DNA from: Dyella flagellata
GTDB lineage: Bacteria; Pseudomonadota; Gammaproteobacteria; Xanthomonadales; Rhodanobacteraceae
Reading direction: 5' to 3'
DNA length: 64,000 nucleotides
Assembly: GCF_030160275.1 (NCBI RefSeq)
Contig: NZ_BSOA01000015.1
Span: forward strand, 209,935-273,934
Shown: positions 8,127 through 16,754 of the stretch, in pieces
Position numbering within the stretch: position 1 is the stretch's first letter
Layout: each line of letters starts with the position of its first letter
Notes under the pieces: model-generated
What the model was told of the DNA's origin: nothing
The model's database searches: none
What the model saw: only the letters and a program-made list of their open reading frames with translations
Program-made: the position numbers and the translations under genes

Positions 8127-11099
8127 ATGCCGTCTAGAAAGCACGTGAGGCAAGCAACAGTGACAGACGACGGTCCGAAAGTGGTATCGAGGCAAGCGAC
8201 ACTGACGCTGTGGTTCGGCAGCCTGACTGCCGCCTTGCTGCTTGTCCTGCTAGCGCAGGACCTCAGGGCGAATCTCCGCAGTCAATGGCGGGAGGGCAGC
8301 GACCGGGCTGCCGAAGTGGCCTACAGCGTGGCCCAAATGGCGCATGGTCCGCTGAGGTCCAGCTCCAACGCGATGTTGCTCATCGCGGAAGAGTCACGCC
8401 GATTGCAGCAGGCCGGAAAGCGGGACGACGTTCTTCTGAACGAGATCGTCGCCGCGGTGCTGCGGCGGCAGCCACAGATCGTGCACGCCACGTTCGCCGA
8501 CACAACGGCGCCTGCTGGGACATCGACCTCTTTCCACCCCAACGACGGCACGTGGACGGCATGCGACACGAACATTGATGCAGCCATTGCCATACCTTGC
8601 TTCGGCACCCCTCAGAAGACCTCGCTGGGCTGGGTGCTGCCGATCGCGTCGTCGATCGACGAACATCAATGGGTGGTCGGCGCGATCCGGATCGCCGCAC
8701 TGGAGCGCGCCGTCGCACATGCCCCGGATGCCGATGAAGTGTCGTTCTCCCTGGTCGATACGCATGGACGAAGCATCCTGCATAGCGGCCCAGACCTGTC
8801 CACCGCCGCTGCGGAAGCGGCGCCGCCCGGTTGGGTGGCGAGGTGGCTTGGCGCTCCCCCGCCGGGGTCGCTCCAGGCAACCGCGCCCATCGGCCCCTAT
8901 CCGTTCTCGGTGACCACCCAGATCGGCCGCGAGGACGTTCTTACCCCATGGCGTCACCATGTCATGGTCGCCGTGTCGTTCTATCTGCTGTATCTGGCCG
9001 CTTTCGTATGCCTACAGAAAATCATGGCCCGAACCGCGCACATACAGCAGCATTTCGTGCGAAGCCTGCAAGCCAAGACCGAGGCGCTGCGCCTGGCCCA
9101 ACGTGCGGGAAGAACGGCGATGTGGACGCTCAGCGATCACGCGCGGCACTTCGAATGCCAGGAGGACGCGAGCGAATTGTTGGGTCTGCCCAGTGGCCAC
9201 GCCACGATCAGCGTAAAGGACATGCTTGACGCAGTAGCCCCGGCCGATCGCTGGTTGCTGCTGCGACAAACCCGCCGCGCCTGGAAAAAGCACAACCCGC
9301 TAAACGTCGAATTCCGTATTCGCCAGCCTGGGCGCGCCATGCGGTGCCTGTTGGCCAGCGGCCAGGTCGTGATCGACGAAGCGGGTACCAAACGCATGAC
9401 CGGCACGGCCGTGGACGTCACCGAACAATGGTCGGCCAGGCAGCGTCAAGTCGAGAGCGAGCATCGCTTCGATGTACTGTTCGAACAGAATCCGCTGCCG
9501 TTCTGGGTGTTCGACGCCTCGTCGTTGCAATTTCTCGAAATCAACGCCGCCGCAATACGCACCTACGGCTATAGCCGCGAGGAATTTCTGGCGATGACGA
9601 TCCTCGACATCCGGGATCCGAGCGACCGTCTCAAGGTACAGGAGGAGGTGGCGTTAGCGCCGGAAGCCAGATTCATTCCCAAGGTCTGGGTGCATCGCAC
9701 CAAGAACGGAGCGGCCATCGATGTGCGCGTCCACACCGCGGACATTGTCTTTGCGGACCGTCCGGCGCGCCTGGTGCTGGCCGAGGACGTGACCACGCAA
9801 CTGGCCGATGAGCGCGAACTGAGTTATCGCGCTTCGCACGACCTGGTCACGGGATTGCCCAACCAGCACGCCATGATCGAATGGATGGACGTGCTCATCG
9901 CCGGCGGCTCACCCTTCGAGGTGGCCTATGTTCAGCTGCTGGGCATGGACGCCATCGCGGACACGTTCGGCATCAACATCGCCACTGGCATCTTGCAAAT
10001 GGTGGCCGCACGCCTGGCCGAGCGCAGCGATGGCAATGGCTACCTGGCCTCGGTAACCCAACAGGCCTTCGTATGGGTGACTTCGAGCCCGATGACCGAA
10101 GCCACCCTGCAGTCATTCGCCGATTGCGTGGCCGAACCGATCTATTACAAGGATACCCAGCATCAGATCAGCATCATGATCGGCGTTGCCCGCCATCCGC
10201 AGGATGGGATGCAGAGCGACACACTGCTAGCGCGTGCGGCCTTGGCTGCGCACGTGCATCTTCACAGCGACAAACCCATACATTACTTCGAGGCGGTGCT
10301 GGCCCAGCAGTCGCGGGAAAAGCTGCACTTCTCCGCTTGCCTGCGCAGAGCCGTCAAGCGACACGAATTCGAGCTGCATTTCCAGCTGATCACGGACTTT
10401 CCCGATCGGCGCCCGATCGGCCTGGAAGCCTTGATACGCTGGCCGCAGACCGACGGCAGCATCATTCTGCCGTCCACCTTCATACCGATTTGCGAAGAGG
10501 CCGGCCTGATCGTGCCGTTGGGGAACTGGGTGCTGAGCCAGGCCGCCAAAGCAAGTCGCGAGCTGAAGATGGCCGGCTTCGCCAACTTGCCGATTTCCAT
10601 CAATGTCTCGCCCGCGGAATTGCGCAGTCGCGACCTGGTGGCCAATATTCGCGCCGCGCGAGAAGCGTATTCACTCGCGAGCGATGCGTTGCGGGTTGAA
10701 TTGACCGAAAGCTGCCTGATCGAGCACAAGGACAAGGCCATTGCCGTAATGAAGCAATTGCGCGCCGATGGCGTGGCCGTGGCCCTGGACGATTTCGGCA
10801 CCGGCTTTTCCAGTCTCTCCTACCTGCGCGACCTGCCGATCGACACCTTGAAAATCGACCAGGCATTTGTGCGCAATGTCGATCGCGACGAGCGATCGGC
10901 AACGATTTGCGAGGCCATCATCGCCCTTGGCAAAAGCTTGAAGGTCAACACCATCGCCGAAGGCATCGAGCGCGAAGCCCAGTTTCGTTGGCTCCAGCTG
11001 CATGGCTGCGATGCGGCGCAAGGCTTCTATATAGGCCGGCCGGAACGGTTGGCGGATGTCTTGAAGAGCTTGTCGCAATACAAGGCCAAAGCGCTGTAA
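8127..11099 (+). CDS. Membrane PAS-GGDEF-EAL protein, probable c-di-GMP phosphodiesterase
   Basis: About 990 residues. Membrane segments near 25-46 and 275-299 enclose a ~230-residue periplasmic sensor region. Two PAS-like domains follow (about 325-440 and 450-570; the second has ENPLPFWVFDASSL). The GGDEF domain (575-735) is degenerate: it begins SHDLVTGLPNQ but has SVTQQAF at the signature. The EAL domain (740-985) is well conserved: LEALIRW, SINVSPAEL, VELTES, LDDFGTGFSSLSYL, LKID, IAEGIE, GFYIGRP. It should be a phosphodiesterase. The start is uncertain: ATG 8127 and GTG 8160 are in frame, and the frame runs up to TTG 8064. It lies 120 bp after the REC-EAL gene and probably has its own promoter. 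Confidence 0.9.
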   Translation: MPSRKHVRQATVTDDGPKVVSRQATLTLWFGSLTAALLLVLLAQDLRANLRSQWREGSDRAAEVAYSVAQMAHGPLRSSSNAMLLIAEESRRLQQAGKRDDVLLNEIVAAVLRRQPQIVHATFADTTAPAGTSTSFHPNDGTWTACDTNIDAAIAIPCFGTPQKTSLGWVLPIASSIDEHQWVVGAIRIAALERAVAHAPDADEVSFSLVDTHGRSILHSGPDLSTAAAEAAPPGWVARWLGAPPPGSLQATAPIGPYPFSVTTQIGREDVLTPWRHHVMVAVSFYLLYLAAFVCLQKIMARTAHIQQHFVRSLQAKTEALRLAQRAGRTAMWTLSDHARHFECQEDASELLGLPSGHATISVKDMLDAVAPADRWLLLRQTRRAWKKHNPLNVEFRIRQPGRAMRCLLASGQVVIDEAGTKRMTGTAVDVTEQWSARQRQVESEHRFDVLFEQNPLPFWVFDASSLQFLEINAAAIRTYGYSREEFLAMTILDIRDPSDRLKVQEEVALAPEARFIPKVWVHRTKNGAAIDVRVHTADIVFADRPARLVLAEDVTTQLADERELSYRASHDLVTGLPNQHAMIEWMDVLIAGGSPFEVAYVQLLGMDAIADTFGINIATGILQMVAARLAERSDGNGYLASVTQQAFVWVTSSPMTEATLQSFADCVAEPIYYKDTQHQISIMIGVARHPQDGMQSDTLLARAALAAHVHLHSDKPIHYFEAVLAQQSREKLHFSACLRRAVKRHEFELHFQLITDFPDRRPIGLEALIRWPQTDGSIILPSTFIPICEEAGLIVPLGNWVLSQAAKASRELKMAGFANLPISINVSPAELRSRDLVANIRAAREAYSLASDALRVELTESCLIEHKDKAIAVMKQLRADGVAVALDDFGTGFSSLSYLRDLPIDTLKIDQAFVRNVDRDERSATICEAIIALGKSLKVNTIAEGIEREAQFRWLQLHGCDAAQGFYIGRPERLADVLKSLSQYKAKAL

Positions 11100-11174
11100 C
11101 GTAGGCTGGGATGGCAATCCCAGCATTGGCATGCGTGCAGTCTCGCGATGCTGGGATTGTCATCCCAGCCTACG
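11100..11174. repeat. REP-like double palindrome between convergent genes; supplies a stop codon
   Basis: Facing units with a ~25-base spacer. It begins after the TAA of the EAL gene. On the other strand its terminal GTAG contributes the TAG (11172-11170) that ends the LOG-like gene. Confidence 0.9.
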
Positions 11175-11709
11175 TAAATTTTGATCTGCCATGGGAGTCG
11201 AGCAGGCCCAGCGCGCGAAGTTGAGTCTCCAACGCTTGCACCGAATCCCAGGGCAGGATCGGCGAATTCCCCCTTTCGTCCGGCGGGTTCTGCACAAGAC
11301 TGTCCGACCAGCCGCCGCAACCGACGAGAGGCAGCAACGGCCGATGGTGCAGCCAGGCGAGGCAGACTTCGGAGATGGTGCCTGCACGGCCGCCGATGAC
11401 GATGCAGGCGTCGCCAGCCAACGCCATCAGCAGATTTCTTGCGTCACCCATGCCGCAGGGAATGACAACCGTCGCCGGCCATTCCGGCCCAGGCATGTCC
11501 GCGCTGGGGATGATGCTGACCACCACGCCGCCCGCCGCCTGGGCCCGTTCCGCCGCGACGCGGGTGGCCGGGCTGCCGCATCCACTGATCACGGTCAGCC
11601 CTGAGCGAGCCAGCAGCTCCCCCGCCTCGCCGGCCAGCTCGTAAGCCTTGGATCCCGGTTCTGCGCTTCCCAACACGCAGACTTGGGGCCGGCGATTGCC
11701 ATGGGTCAT
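11170..11709 (-). CDS. LOG/TIGR00725-family Rossmann-fold protein
   Basis: A 179-residue protein of the family often mis-annotated as lysine decarboxylase. The N-terminal CVLGSAEPGS, the SGCGSPAT segment, MGDARN and GGRAGTISEVCLAW (the family's nucleotide/phosphate-binding PGGxGTxxE position, here with GGRAGTISE) are visible. Relatives include LOG cytokinin-riboside phosphoribohydrolases and DprA-like nucleotide-binding proteins; the typical PGGxGT is altered, so I do not claim cytokinin activity. The stop codon lies in the flanking REP. It follows the M61 peptidase gene by 38 bp on the same strand and could be cotranscribed. Confidence 0.75.
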   Translation of the reverse strand: MTHGNRRPQVCVLGSAEPGSKAYELAGEAGELLARSGLTVISGCGSPATRVAAERAQAAGGVVVSIIPSADMPGPEWPATVVIPCGMGDARNLLMALAGDACIVIGGRAGTISEVCLAWLHHRPLLPLVGCGGWSDSLVQNPPDERGNSPILPWDSVQALETQLRALGLLDSHGRSKFT

Positions 11710-11747
11710 GCTCTGTCCTTATTGATAACGTCCGTTGCGACCTTACG

Positions 11748-13697
11748 CTACTTGCGTGGCGCGATGATTTCACCCAAGTAGTCAGGCGTGCCCTCCACGC
11801 GCACCAGGTGCGGATACTGCAGGCCTTCGTGGTAATCCACCGCCACCGTGCGATAGCCGCCCTGGTATTTCAGCAACAGCTGGATCGGCTGCTTGCTTCC
11901 CTTTGCAGCCACAATGGCGCTTTTCAGAGCGTCGCGCGAATAGTTCTGGCCGTTCACCGCAACCACCGTGGCGCCGGTGCTGATGCCCGCCTTGAACGCC
12001 GGCCCATCCCAGCGCACGTCGTTGACCTGCCCTTTGTCGGTCATGGTCAGGCCGATCGACCAGGTGAAGTTGAACAAGTGGCGGGAAGATTGCGGGCGGC
12101 TGTTGTACTGCTTCTCGTACTCGCTTTCCTGGTCGGTATAGACAAGCTTCCAACCGGTTCCCGCAATGCCGTTCTGCAGCGGCGGATTCAGTGCGTCTAC
12201 GCGTGCACGCAAAAAGCTTGCCCAATCAAAGGGAGCCACGCTGTTCAGCGTCGATACCACCTCGTCGAAGGTGTAGGTCTTGGTGACGTAACTGCCGTTG
12301 TCGACGCCAAAGAACGCCTTAGCAAAATCATCCAGCGACTTGTGGTCGTGAGTGAGGGCACGCAGCTTGGCATCCACCTCCAGCCACATCATCTGCCCGC
12401 CGCTGTAGTACTCCTCGCTCATCTGCCAGCTGCGGTAGGGCAGGCTCGAACGGCGGGCTGCGGTGGGGTCGTTGGTGGTGTCTTCGAGCGTGCGCCACTG
12501 GAAGCCTACGCGGTTGCGGTCGTAGTTGGCCGCCACCATCGCCAGGGCGTCGCGGAATTGCTGGGGCGACCACATGCCGGAGCGCGCGGTCAGGATGAAA
12601 CCCCAGTACTGCGTTTGCCCTTCATAGACCCACAGCAGCGAATCGCCCATCGGCACGTTGAAGTTGGGTGTCCACAGATCGGCGGGGCGACGGAACTTGC
12701 CGTTCCACGAATGCGTGTATTCGTGTGCGAGCAGGTCGCGGTCGGGTGCGCCTTCGTCCCAGGCAGTGAAGTAATCCGCACCCAGGCCGTTCTCGCTGGA
12801 CTGGTGATGTTCGGTGCCGTTGCCGCTCAACTGGTCCGAGAGCGAGAACAGGAAGTCGTAATGGTCGTAATGATGCGAGCCGAACAACTTCGTCGCCTGG
12901 GTGACCAGCGCCTGGTGCGCCTTGAGCTGCTCGGGTGTGATAACCAGGTACTTCGGCTCGTCCGCAACGATATCCAGGTGCACCGGAGCATCGCCGCCCG
13001 GATTGAGATCGACGCGCTTGAAGTATTCGCCCGCATAGATCGGCGAATCGACCAGGTTGTTCAACGTTACCGGCTTGAACGTGGTGTTGTCGCCCGACTG
13101 CGAGGCCGTCTCCAGCGCAGTGCCGAGCTGCCAGCCTTGCGGCAAGGTCACGCTCGGCGCAAAGCGGATGCCGCGTGAAAAGTAGCCGGCCGGATAGAGC
13201 AGTACCTTGCTCCATTCCATGTCCATCATGCGGTCGGTCATCTCGAAGCCTTCGCTGTCAGTGCGGCCCGACAGGTACTGGAAGGACACGTCGATGGCCG
13301 AGACGTCCGCAGGCACGTCCACATGAAAGGCGTACACGTTGTACTCGTCGCGCTTCCACTTGAGCGGCTTGCCGTTGGCGCTGAGCTTGAGCCCGGCGAG
13401 CATGTTGATCGGGCCGGTCGGCGAGTGGTCACCGGGAATCCACTGTGGGTACAGCAGGGTCAAGGCACCCGCCTTGACCGGTATCGTTTCACGAACGCGA
13501 AAGATGCCCTGCGCCGTGTCGTTGGCATCGACATGGAGGGTTACGGTGCCGGGGTACGGCGTGTCCCGCGGCGGCGGCACGTTATCCGTGTGCGTTTGCT
13601 GCGCACCGGCAACACCGGCTGCGAACACCATCGCTACAGCCAGGGCAAGGCGCGAAAGCCTGCGACACGCAGCAGCAGGGGCACGGACATGGGACAT
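11748..13697 (-). CDS. M61-family metallopeptidase with PDZ domain, secreted
   Basis: A 649-residue protein with a signal peptide (basic SHVRAPAAACRRLSRLAL, then a hydrophobic core ending AGVAGAQQ). The zinc site LLAHEYTHSWNGKFRRP gives HExxH followed by the conserved NGK; MWLEVDAKLR and YYSGGQMMW are further family blocks. A PDZ-like domain is near the C-terminus (GPAFKAGISTGATVVAVNGQ). M61 enzymes are glycyl aminopeptidase-type periplasmic peptidases. The start is ATG 13697 with GGAG six bases upstream; the frame runs up to 13724 without a site. The family is certain, the physiological substrate is not. Confidence 0.93.
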   Translation of the reverse strand: MSHVRAPAAACRRLSRLALAVAMVFAAGVAGAQQTHTDNVPPPRDTPYPGTVTLHVDANDTAQGIFRVRETIPVKAGALTLLYPQWIPGDHSPTGPINMLAGLKLSANGKPLKWKRDEYNVYAFHVDVPADVSAIDVSFQYLSGRTDSEGFEMTDRMMDMEWSKVLLYPAGYFSRGIRFAPSVTLPQGWQLGTALETASQSGDNTTFKPVTLNNLVDSPIYAGEYFKRVDLNPGGDAPVHLDIVADEPKYLVITPEQLKAHQALVTQATKLFGSHHYDHYDFLFSLSDQLSGNGTEHHQSSENGLGADYFTAWDEGAPDRDLLAHEYTHSWNGKFRRPADLWTPNFNVPMGDSLLWVYEGQTQYWGFILTARSGMWSPQQFRDALAMVAANYDRNRVGFQWRTLEDTTNDPTAARRSSLPYRSWQMSEEYYSGGQMMWLEVDAKLRALTHDHKSLDDFAKAFFGVDNGSYVTKTYTFDEVVSTLNSVAPFDWASFLRARVDALNPPLQNGIAGTGWKLVYTDQESEYEKQYNSRPQSSRHLFNFTWSIGLTMTDKGQVNDVRWDGPAFKAGISTGATVVAVNGQNYSRDALKSAIVAAKGSKQPIQLLLKYQGGYRTVAVDYHEGLQYPHLVRVEGTPDYLGEIIAPRK

Positions 13698-13832
13698 GGG
13701 GAACTCCGTCGAGCGAGGGGGCAATCGCTCAACTTAGCATCTAAGGCCTTTGGCTGGGATAGGACAGCGGTCATGCATGCCGGCAGTCGGTTGTGCCCCG
13801 AGTGTGGACAAACTGTAGCTGCGTAGCGCGTA

Positions 13833-13852
13833 GCTGGGATTGGCTTCCCCGC
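13833..13852. repeat. Degenerate REP-like half unit
   Basis: GCTGGGATTGGCTTCCCCGC: the right arm has diverged from ATCCCAGC. It lies just past the end of the SnoaL-like gene. Confidence 0.5.
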
Positions 13853-13867
13853 CCACGCGGCACCCGA

Positions 13868-14290
13868 TCAACTTCTCGGCGGAAACCACACGTTCTGAAT
13901 CTTGCCATCGCGTACTTCGTATACCGCGATGGCCTCAGGCTGTCCCTTGCCGGCCGGAAGACCTATCACCCGCTCATGGTCGACCACCGTGGGGCCGGTC
14001 GCGGTACGTTGAACGATTTCAACGTGGTAATCCTTCGGTACCTTCGCCAGAAAGGCATAAGTGGTCTTCAAGGCGGCAATACCGGTAATCACCGGGCGTT
14101 TGCCGCTGAGATCGTGGATCGTGGCATTGTCCGCGTAGCACGCGGCAAACGCATCGATATTGTGGGCATTGTAGGCATCAAGCTGCTCTTGGACGACCTT
14201 CACCGGATCGGCCGATTTATCGCCGCATGCCATGGCCGACAGGGGGAGCAGCATCGATAGTGCGCAAATCGAAACAAGCTTCACAGGCAT
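13868..14290 (-). CDS. SnoaL/NTF2-like lipoprotein
   Basis: A 140-residue protein with a short hydrophobic leader and a lipobox LSAMAC at about residues 17-22, so it should be lipid-anchored. The rest is an NTF2/SnoaL-type cone fold: VVQEQLDAYNAHNIDAFAACYADNATI is the typical first helix, and the end is YEVRDGKIQNVWF. Such domains bind small ligands or act as isomerases; nothing shows the ligand. ATG 14290 is preferred, with GGAG in front; the frame extends to 14329 into a REP half-unit. It is divergent from the MocR gene, which is a common position for a MocR target. Confidence 0.82.
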   Translation of the reverse strand: MPVKLVSICALSMLLPLSAMACGDKSADPVKVVQEQLDAYNAHNIDAFAACYADNATIHDLSGKRPVITGIAALKTTYAFLAKVPKDYHVEIVQRTATGPTVVDHERVIGLPAGKGQPEAIAVYEVRDGKIQNVWFPPRS

Positions 14291-14315
14291 AGCCACGGGT
14301 TGCTCCTTCAAAGCA

Positions 14316-14340
14316 GCTGGGATTGGCATCCCAGCCTACG
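14316..14340. repeat. Single REP-like unit in the SnoaL/MocR divergent region
   Basis: GCTGGGAT-TGGC-ATCCCAGC followed by CTACG. This is one of the few copies lying upstream of both flanking genes rather than at a gene end. Confidence 0.8.
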
Positions 14341-14442
14341 TGATGCGCCTGATGACCAGGATCGGCCGAAGGTCATTGAGGTCGAAGTCGGTCACGTATC
14401 ACGGGGTTAAGATGTGTTCGGCGAATGGCTTGAAGCCACTTC

Positions 14443-14448
14443 GGAGGA
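14443..14448 (+). promoter_or_regulatory. Ribosome binding site fixing the MocR GTG start
   Basis: GGAGGA eight bases before GTG 14457. The next ATG in frame (14469) is too far from it, so GTG is the likely start. Confidence 0.65.
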
Positions 14449-14456
14449 ATCAATGT

Positions 14457-15959
14457 GTGGCGAGTGATATGAAGGGCAGCAGCAGTCTGTTCGAAATTGC
14501 TTTTGCCCCACCCCCCACCGGAAGCCGTCGATCGGCGGATTCCGTCTACACGCAGTTGCGCGCCGCCATCCTTGATGGCCGCCTGGTTCCCGGGTTCAAG
14601 CTGCCGGTGGAGCGTCAGTCGGCGGTTTTTTTCGGGGTATCAAGAAACACGGTGGCCCGGGCTTACGCGAAGCTGGCCATCGAAGGCCTGGTGCAATCCC
14701 GGCAAGGGTCGGGAACCTATGTAGCGCCGAAGCAAAGCCGTCCGCCGCGCGAACGCTTTCCGGCACCGCAGACACCCGATCCACGCCTGAATTCGCTATG
14801 GCGGCAGCCCGAGCTGGCCCAGGCGCTCAACTTCTGGCACGACAGTCAGCACGCAAGAGCGGCGCGGGCAAGCGCATCGCTGGACTTCCGGCCCGCGCTG
14901 GTCGATCCACGGCTGTTCCCTTTCGAGGTCTTTCGCCGGATCAGTGCCAAGCAGCTGCGGCGCATGGAGTTGAAGCCGCCGACCTTCAAGAGTCCACAAG
15001 GCAACCAGGGTCATTTCCCGCTGAGAACGGCGATCGCGACACACATTGGTGTCTCACGTGCGATCGTGTGCCAGCCCGATGATGTGCTGGTTACCGCCGG
15101 CGCACAGCAAGCCTTCGACCTGCTCGCCCGAGTATTGGTGACCCCCGGGGTTACGACGGTCGCCATCGAGGATCCGGGCTACCCACCCATGCGCGCAGCG
15201 TTTCTCGCTGCCGGCGCCAAGCTCGTGCCCATACCCGTGGATGCGCAAGGGCTGATGGTCGACGCCTTACCTGCTTCGGTGCAGATTGTCTGCGTGTGCC
15301 CTTCGCACCAGTTTCCCTTCGGCGTATCGATGTCGGCGCAGCGGCGAGCGGCACTGCTCGACTTTGCTCGCCAGCATGGAGCGGTGATCGTGGAGGACGA
15401 TTACGACGGGGAATTTCGCTACGACGGCACGCCATTGCAAGCGCTGCGCTCCACGGCGACCGCGGATGACGTGTTCTACGTCGGCACCTTCTCCAAGTGC
15501 ATGTTCCCCGCGTTGCGGCTGGGGTTCGTCGTGGCACCCCAATGGGCAATGCCGGCGCTGATTACCGCGAAGAACTGTCTGGATTGGCATTGCCCGACTC
15601 TTACGCAGATGGCTGTGGCGCACTACATCGCGGAAGGGCATCTGGCGCGGCATGTGCGCAAGCTTCGCGATGTCTATCGGAAACGACGGGATCTGATTGA
15701 GAAGATCCTCCGCACGGATTTCGCCGAGCAACTGTCACCGATGCCGTCCCATTACGGCATGCATGTGGCCGCGTTCTCCACCCAGGCCAGGTGCCTGGAA
15801 CGCGTCACAGCGGGATTGTTGGAGCACAACGTGCATCTGCATTCCTTCGAACGCTATTTCTTTGGCCCGCCCACGTCGCAGGGCCTGGTTTTCGGCTACG
15901 GAGCCATTGATCTGGAAGGCATCGAGCAGGGCCTGAAGGCTTTACGGCGCGTCCTCTAG
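14457..15959 (+). CDS. MocR/PdxR-type transcriptional regulator (GntR wHTH plus aminotransferase domain)
   Basis: About 500 residues. The winged helix is at roughly 30-100 (SVYTQLRAAILDG, LPVERQSAVFFGVSRNTVARAY, LVQSRQGSGTYV). A fold-type I aminotransferase domain follows, with the PLP-binding Lys in GTFSKCMFPALRLGF and IVEDDYDGEFRYDG before it. MocR proteins bind pyridoxal phosphate as effector and control vitamin B6, amino-acid or transporter genes, usually the divergent neighbour. Here the divergent neighbour is the SnoaL-like lipoprotein and the downstream neighbour a small secreted protein; neither is an obvious B6 gene, so the target is open. Confidence 0.92.
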   Translation: MASDMKGSSSLFEIAFAPPPTGSRRSADSVYTQLRAAILDGRLVPGFKLPVERQSAVFFGVSRNTVARAYAKLAIEGLVQSRQGSGTYVAPKQSRPPRERFPAPQTPDPRLNSLWRQPELAQALNFWHDSQHARAARASASLDFRPALVDPRLFPFEVFRRISAKQLRRMELKPPTFKSPQGNQGHFPLRTAIATHIGVSRAIVCQPDDVLVTAGAQQAFDLLARVLVTPGVTTVAIEDPGYPPMRAAFLAAGAKLVPIPVDAQGLMVDALPASVQIVCVCPSHQFPFGVSMSAQRRAALLDFARQHGAVIVEDDYDGEFRYDGTPLQALRSTATADDVFYVGTFSKCMFPALRLGFVVAPQWAMPALITAKNCLDWHCPTLTQMAVAHYIAEGHLARHVRKLRDVYRKRRDLIEKILRTDFAEQLSPMPSHYGMHVAAFSTQARCLERVTAGLLEHNVHLHSFERYFFGPPTSQGLVFGYGAIDLEGIEQGLKALRRVL

Positions 15960-16063
15960 TCGCTCGCGGCGCAGTGGCCCACCCTAAATTCCTCCGATTG
16001 GCCCAGCTGTGACGACAGGCTTTGCCTAAAGTCTGGCCCAGGCTTGGTTGGACGGAGAGTGCA

Positions 16064-16615
16064 ATGATGTGGAAAGTGTTGTTACGCGGCGCCCTGCTTG
16101 CTGGCGTGCTCACCTGCTTGTCGTTCAATGCATGGGCCGAACCGCCTCGCGACGGCGCGCATGATTTCGACTTTGCGCGAGGGGTTTGGCATACGCATGC
16201 CACGCAGGTGCTGGACCCGTTCGATGGTGGAACCCATACGGTGACCATGGACGGCACGAAGACGGCACGGCCGGTCTGGAAGGGCCGCGCCTGGCTGGAG
16301 GAAATCGAAGCCGACGGCCCGAATGGTCATTGGGAAGGCGCGACGCTTTTCGTCTATAACCCCAAGGCCAGGCAATGGAGCCAGACCTACGTCGACGGCG
16401 ACTCGGGAGAGATGGAGGCGCCAACCATCGGCAGCTTCAAGGAAGGCCGTGGCGAGTTCTTCGGCACCGAGGTTTATAAGGGCCGCACCGTGCTGGTTCG
16501 CGGAGTCTGGTCGAATATCACGGCCAACGGGCATCGCTATGAGATTGCCTACTCCCAGGATGGCGGCCAAACCTGGGTCACCGCGTTCAAGGCCGACCTG
16601 ACACGGCTTAAGTGA
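16064..16615 (+). CDS. Secreted protein of unknown function (DUF1579-like beta-barrel)
   Basis: 183 residues with a signal peptide (MWKVLLRGALLAGVLTCLSF, cleavage near NAWAEP). The mature part starts with HDFDFARGVWHTHATQVLD and contains repeated short beta-strand patterns (TLFVYNPKARQWSQTYVDGD, YEIAYSQDGGQTW) like DUF1579/lipocalin-type proteins. Start ATG 16064 has GGAG six bases upstream. It lies about 100 bp after the MocR gene on the same strand and is followed by a stable hairpin. I do not know its function; the family guess is tentative. Confidence 0.75.
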   Translation: MMWKVLLRGALLAGVLTCLSFNAWAEPPRDGAHDFDFARGVWHTHATQVLDPFDGGTHTVTMDGTKTARPVWKGRAWLEEIEADGPNGHWEGATLFVYNPKARQWSQTYVDGDSGEMEAPTIGSFKEGRGEFFGTEVYKGRTVLVRGVWSNITANGHRYEIAYSQDGGQTWVTAFKADLTRLK

Positions 16616-16639
16616 GCGCCTTGCACCTCCAAGGCGACG

Positions 16640-16670
16640 GAAGAGAGACGCCGATGTGGTGTCTCTCTTC
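16640..16670 (+). terminator. Hairpin after the secreted-protein gene
   Basis: A 13-bp stem (16640-16652 with 16658-16670, one G-T pair) starting GAAGAGAGAC, with a 5-base loop, 24 bases after the stop codon. There is no clear T run, so it is terminator-like or a 3' stabiliser. Confidence 0.5.
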
Positions 16671-16733
16671 GTTGAGCCAGCTGTCTGCGAGGCATGCATA
16701 GCCCATTAGTACGTCTTGTATCGTCACGACGAG

Positions 16734-16754
16734 CATGTATACACTGTATACATG
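16734..16754 (+). promoter_or_regulatory. Perfect palindromic operator overlapping the TetR start codon
   Basis: CATGTATAC (16734-16742), spacer ACT, GTATACATG (16746-16754). The right arm contains the ATG (16752-16754) of the TetR gene. The size and symmetry fit a TetR-dimer site, suggesting autorepression. Confidence 0.7.

Noticed and set aside
11170-11709. Annotation as lysine decarboxylase
   Set aside because: The family name is historical; the sequence is LOG/TIGR00725-like and has no decarboxylase fold.
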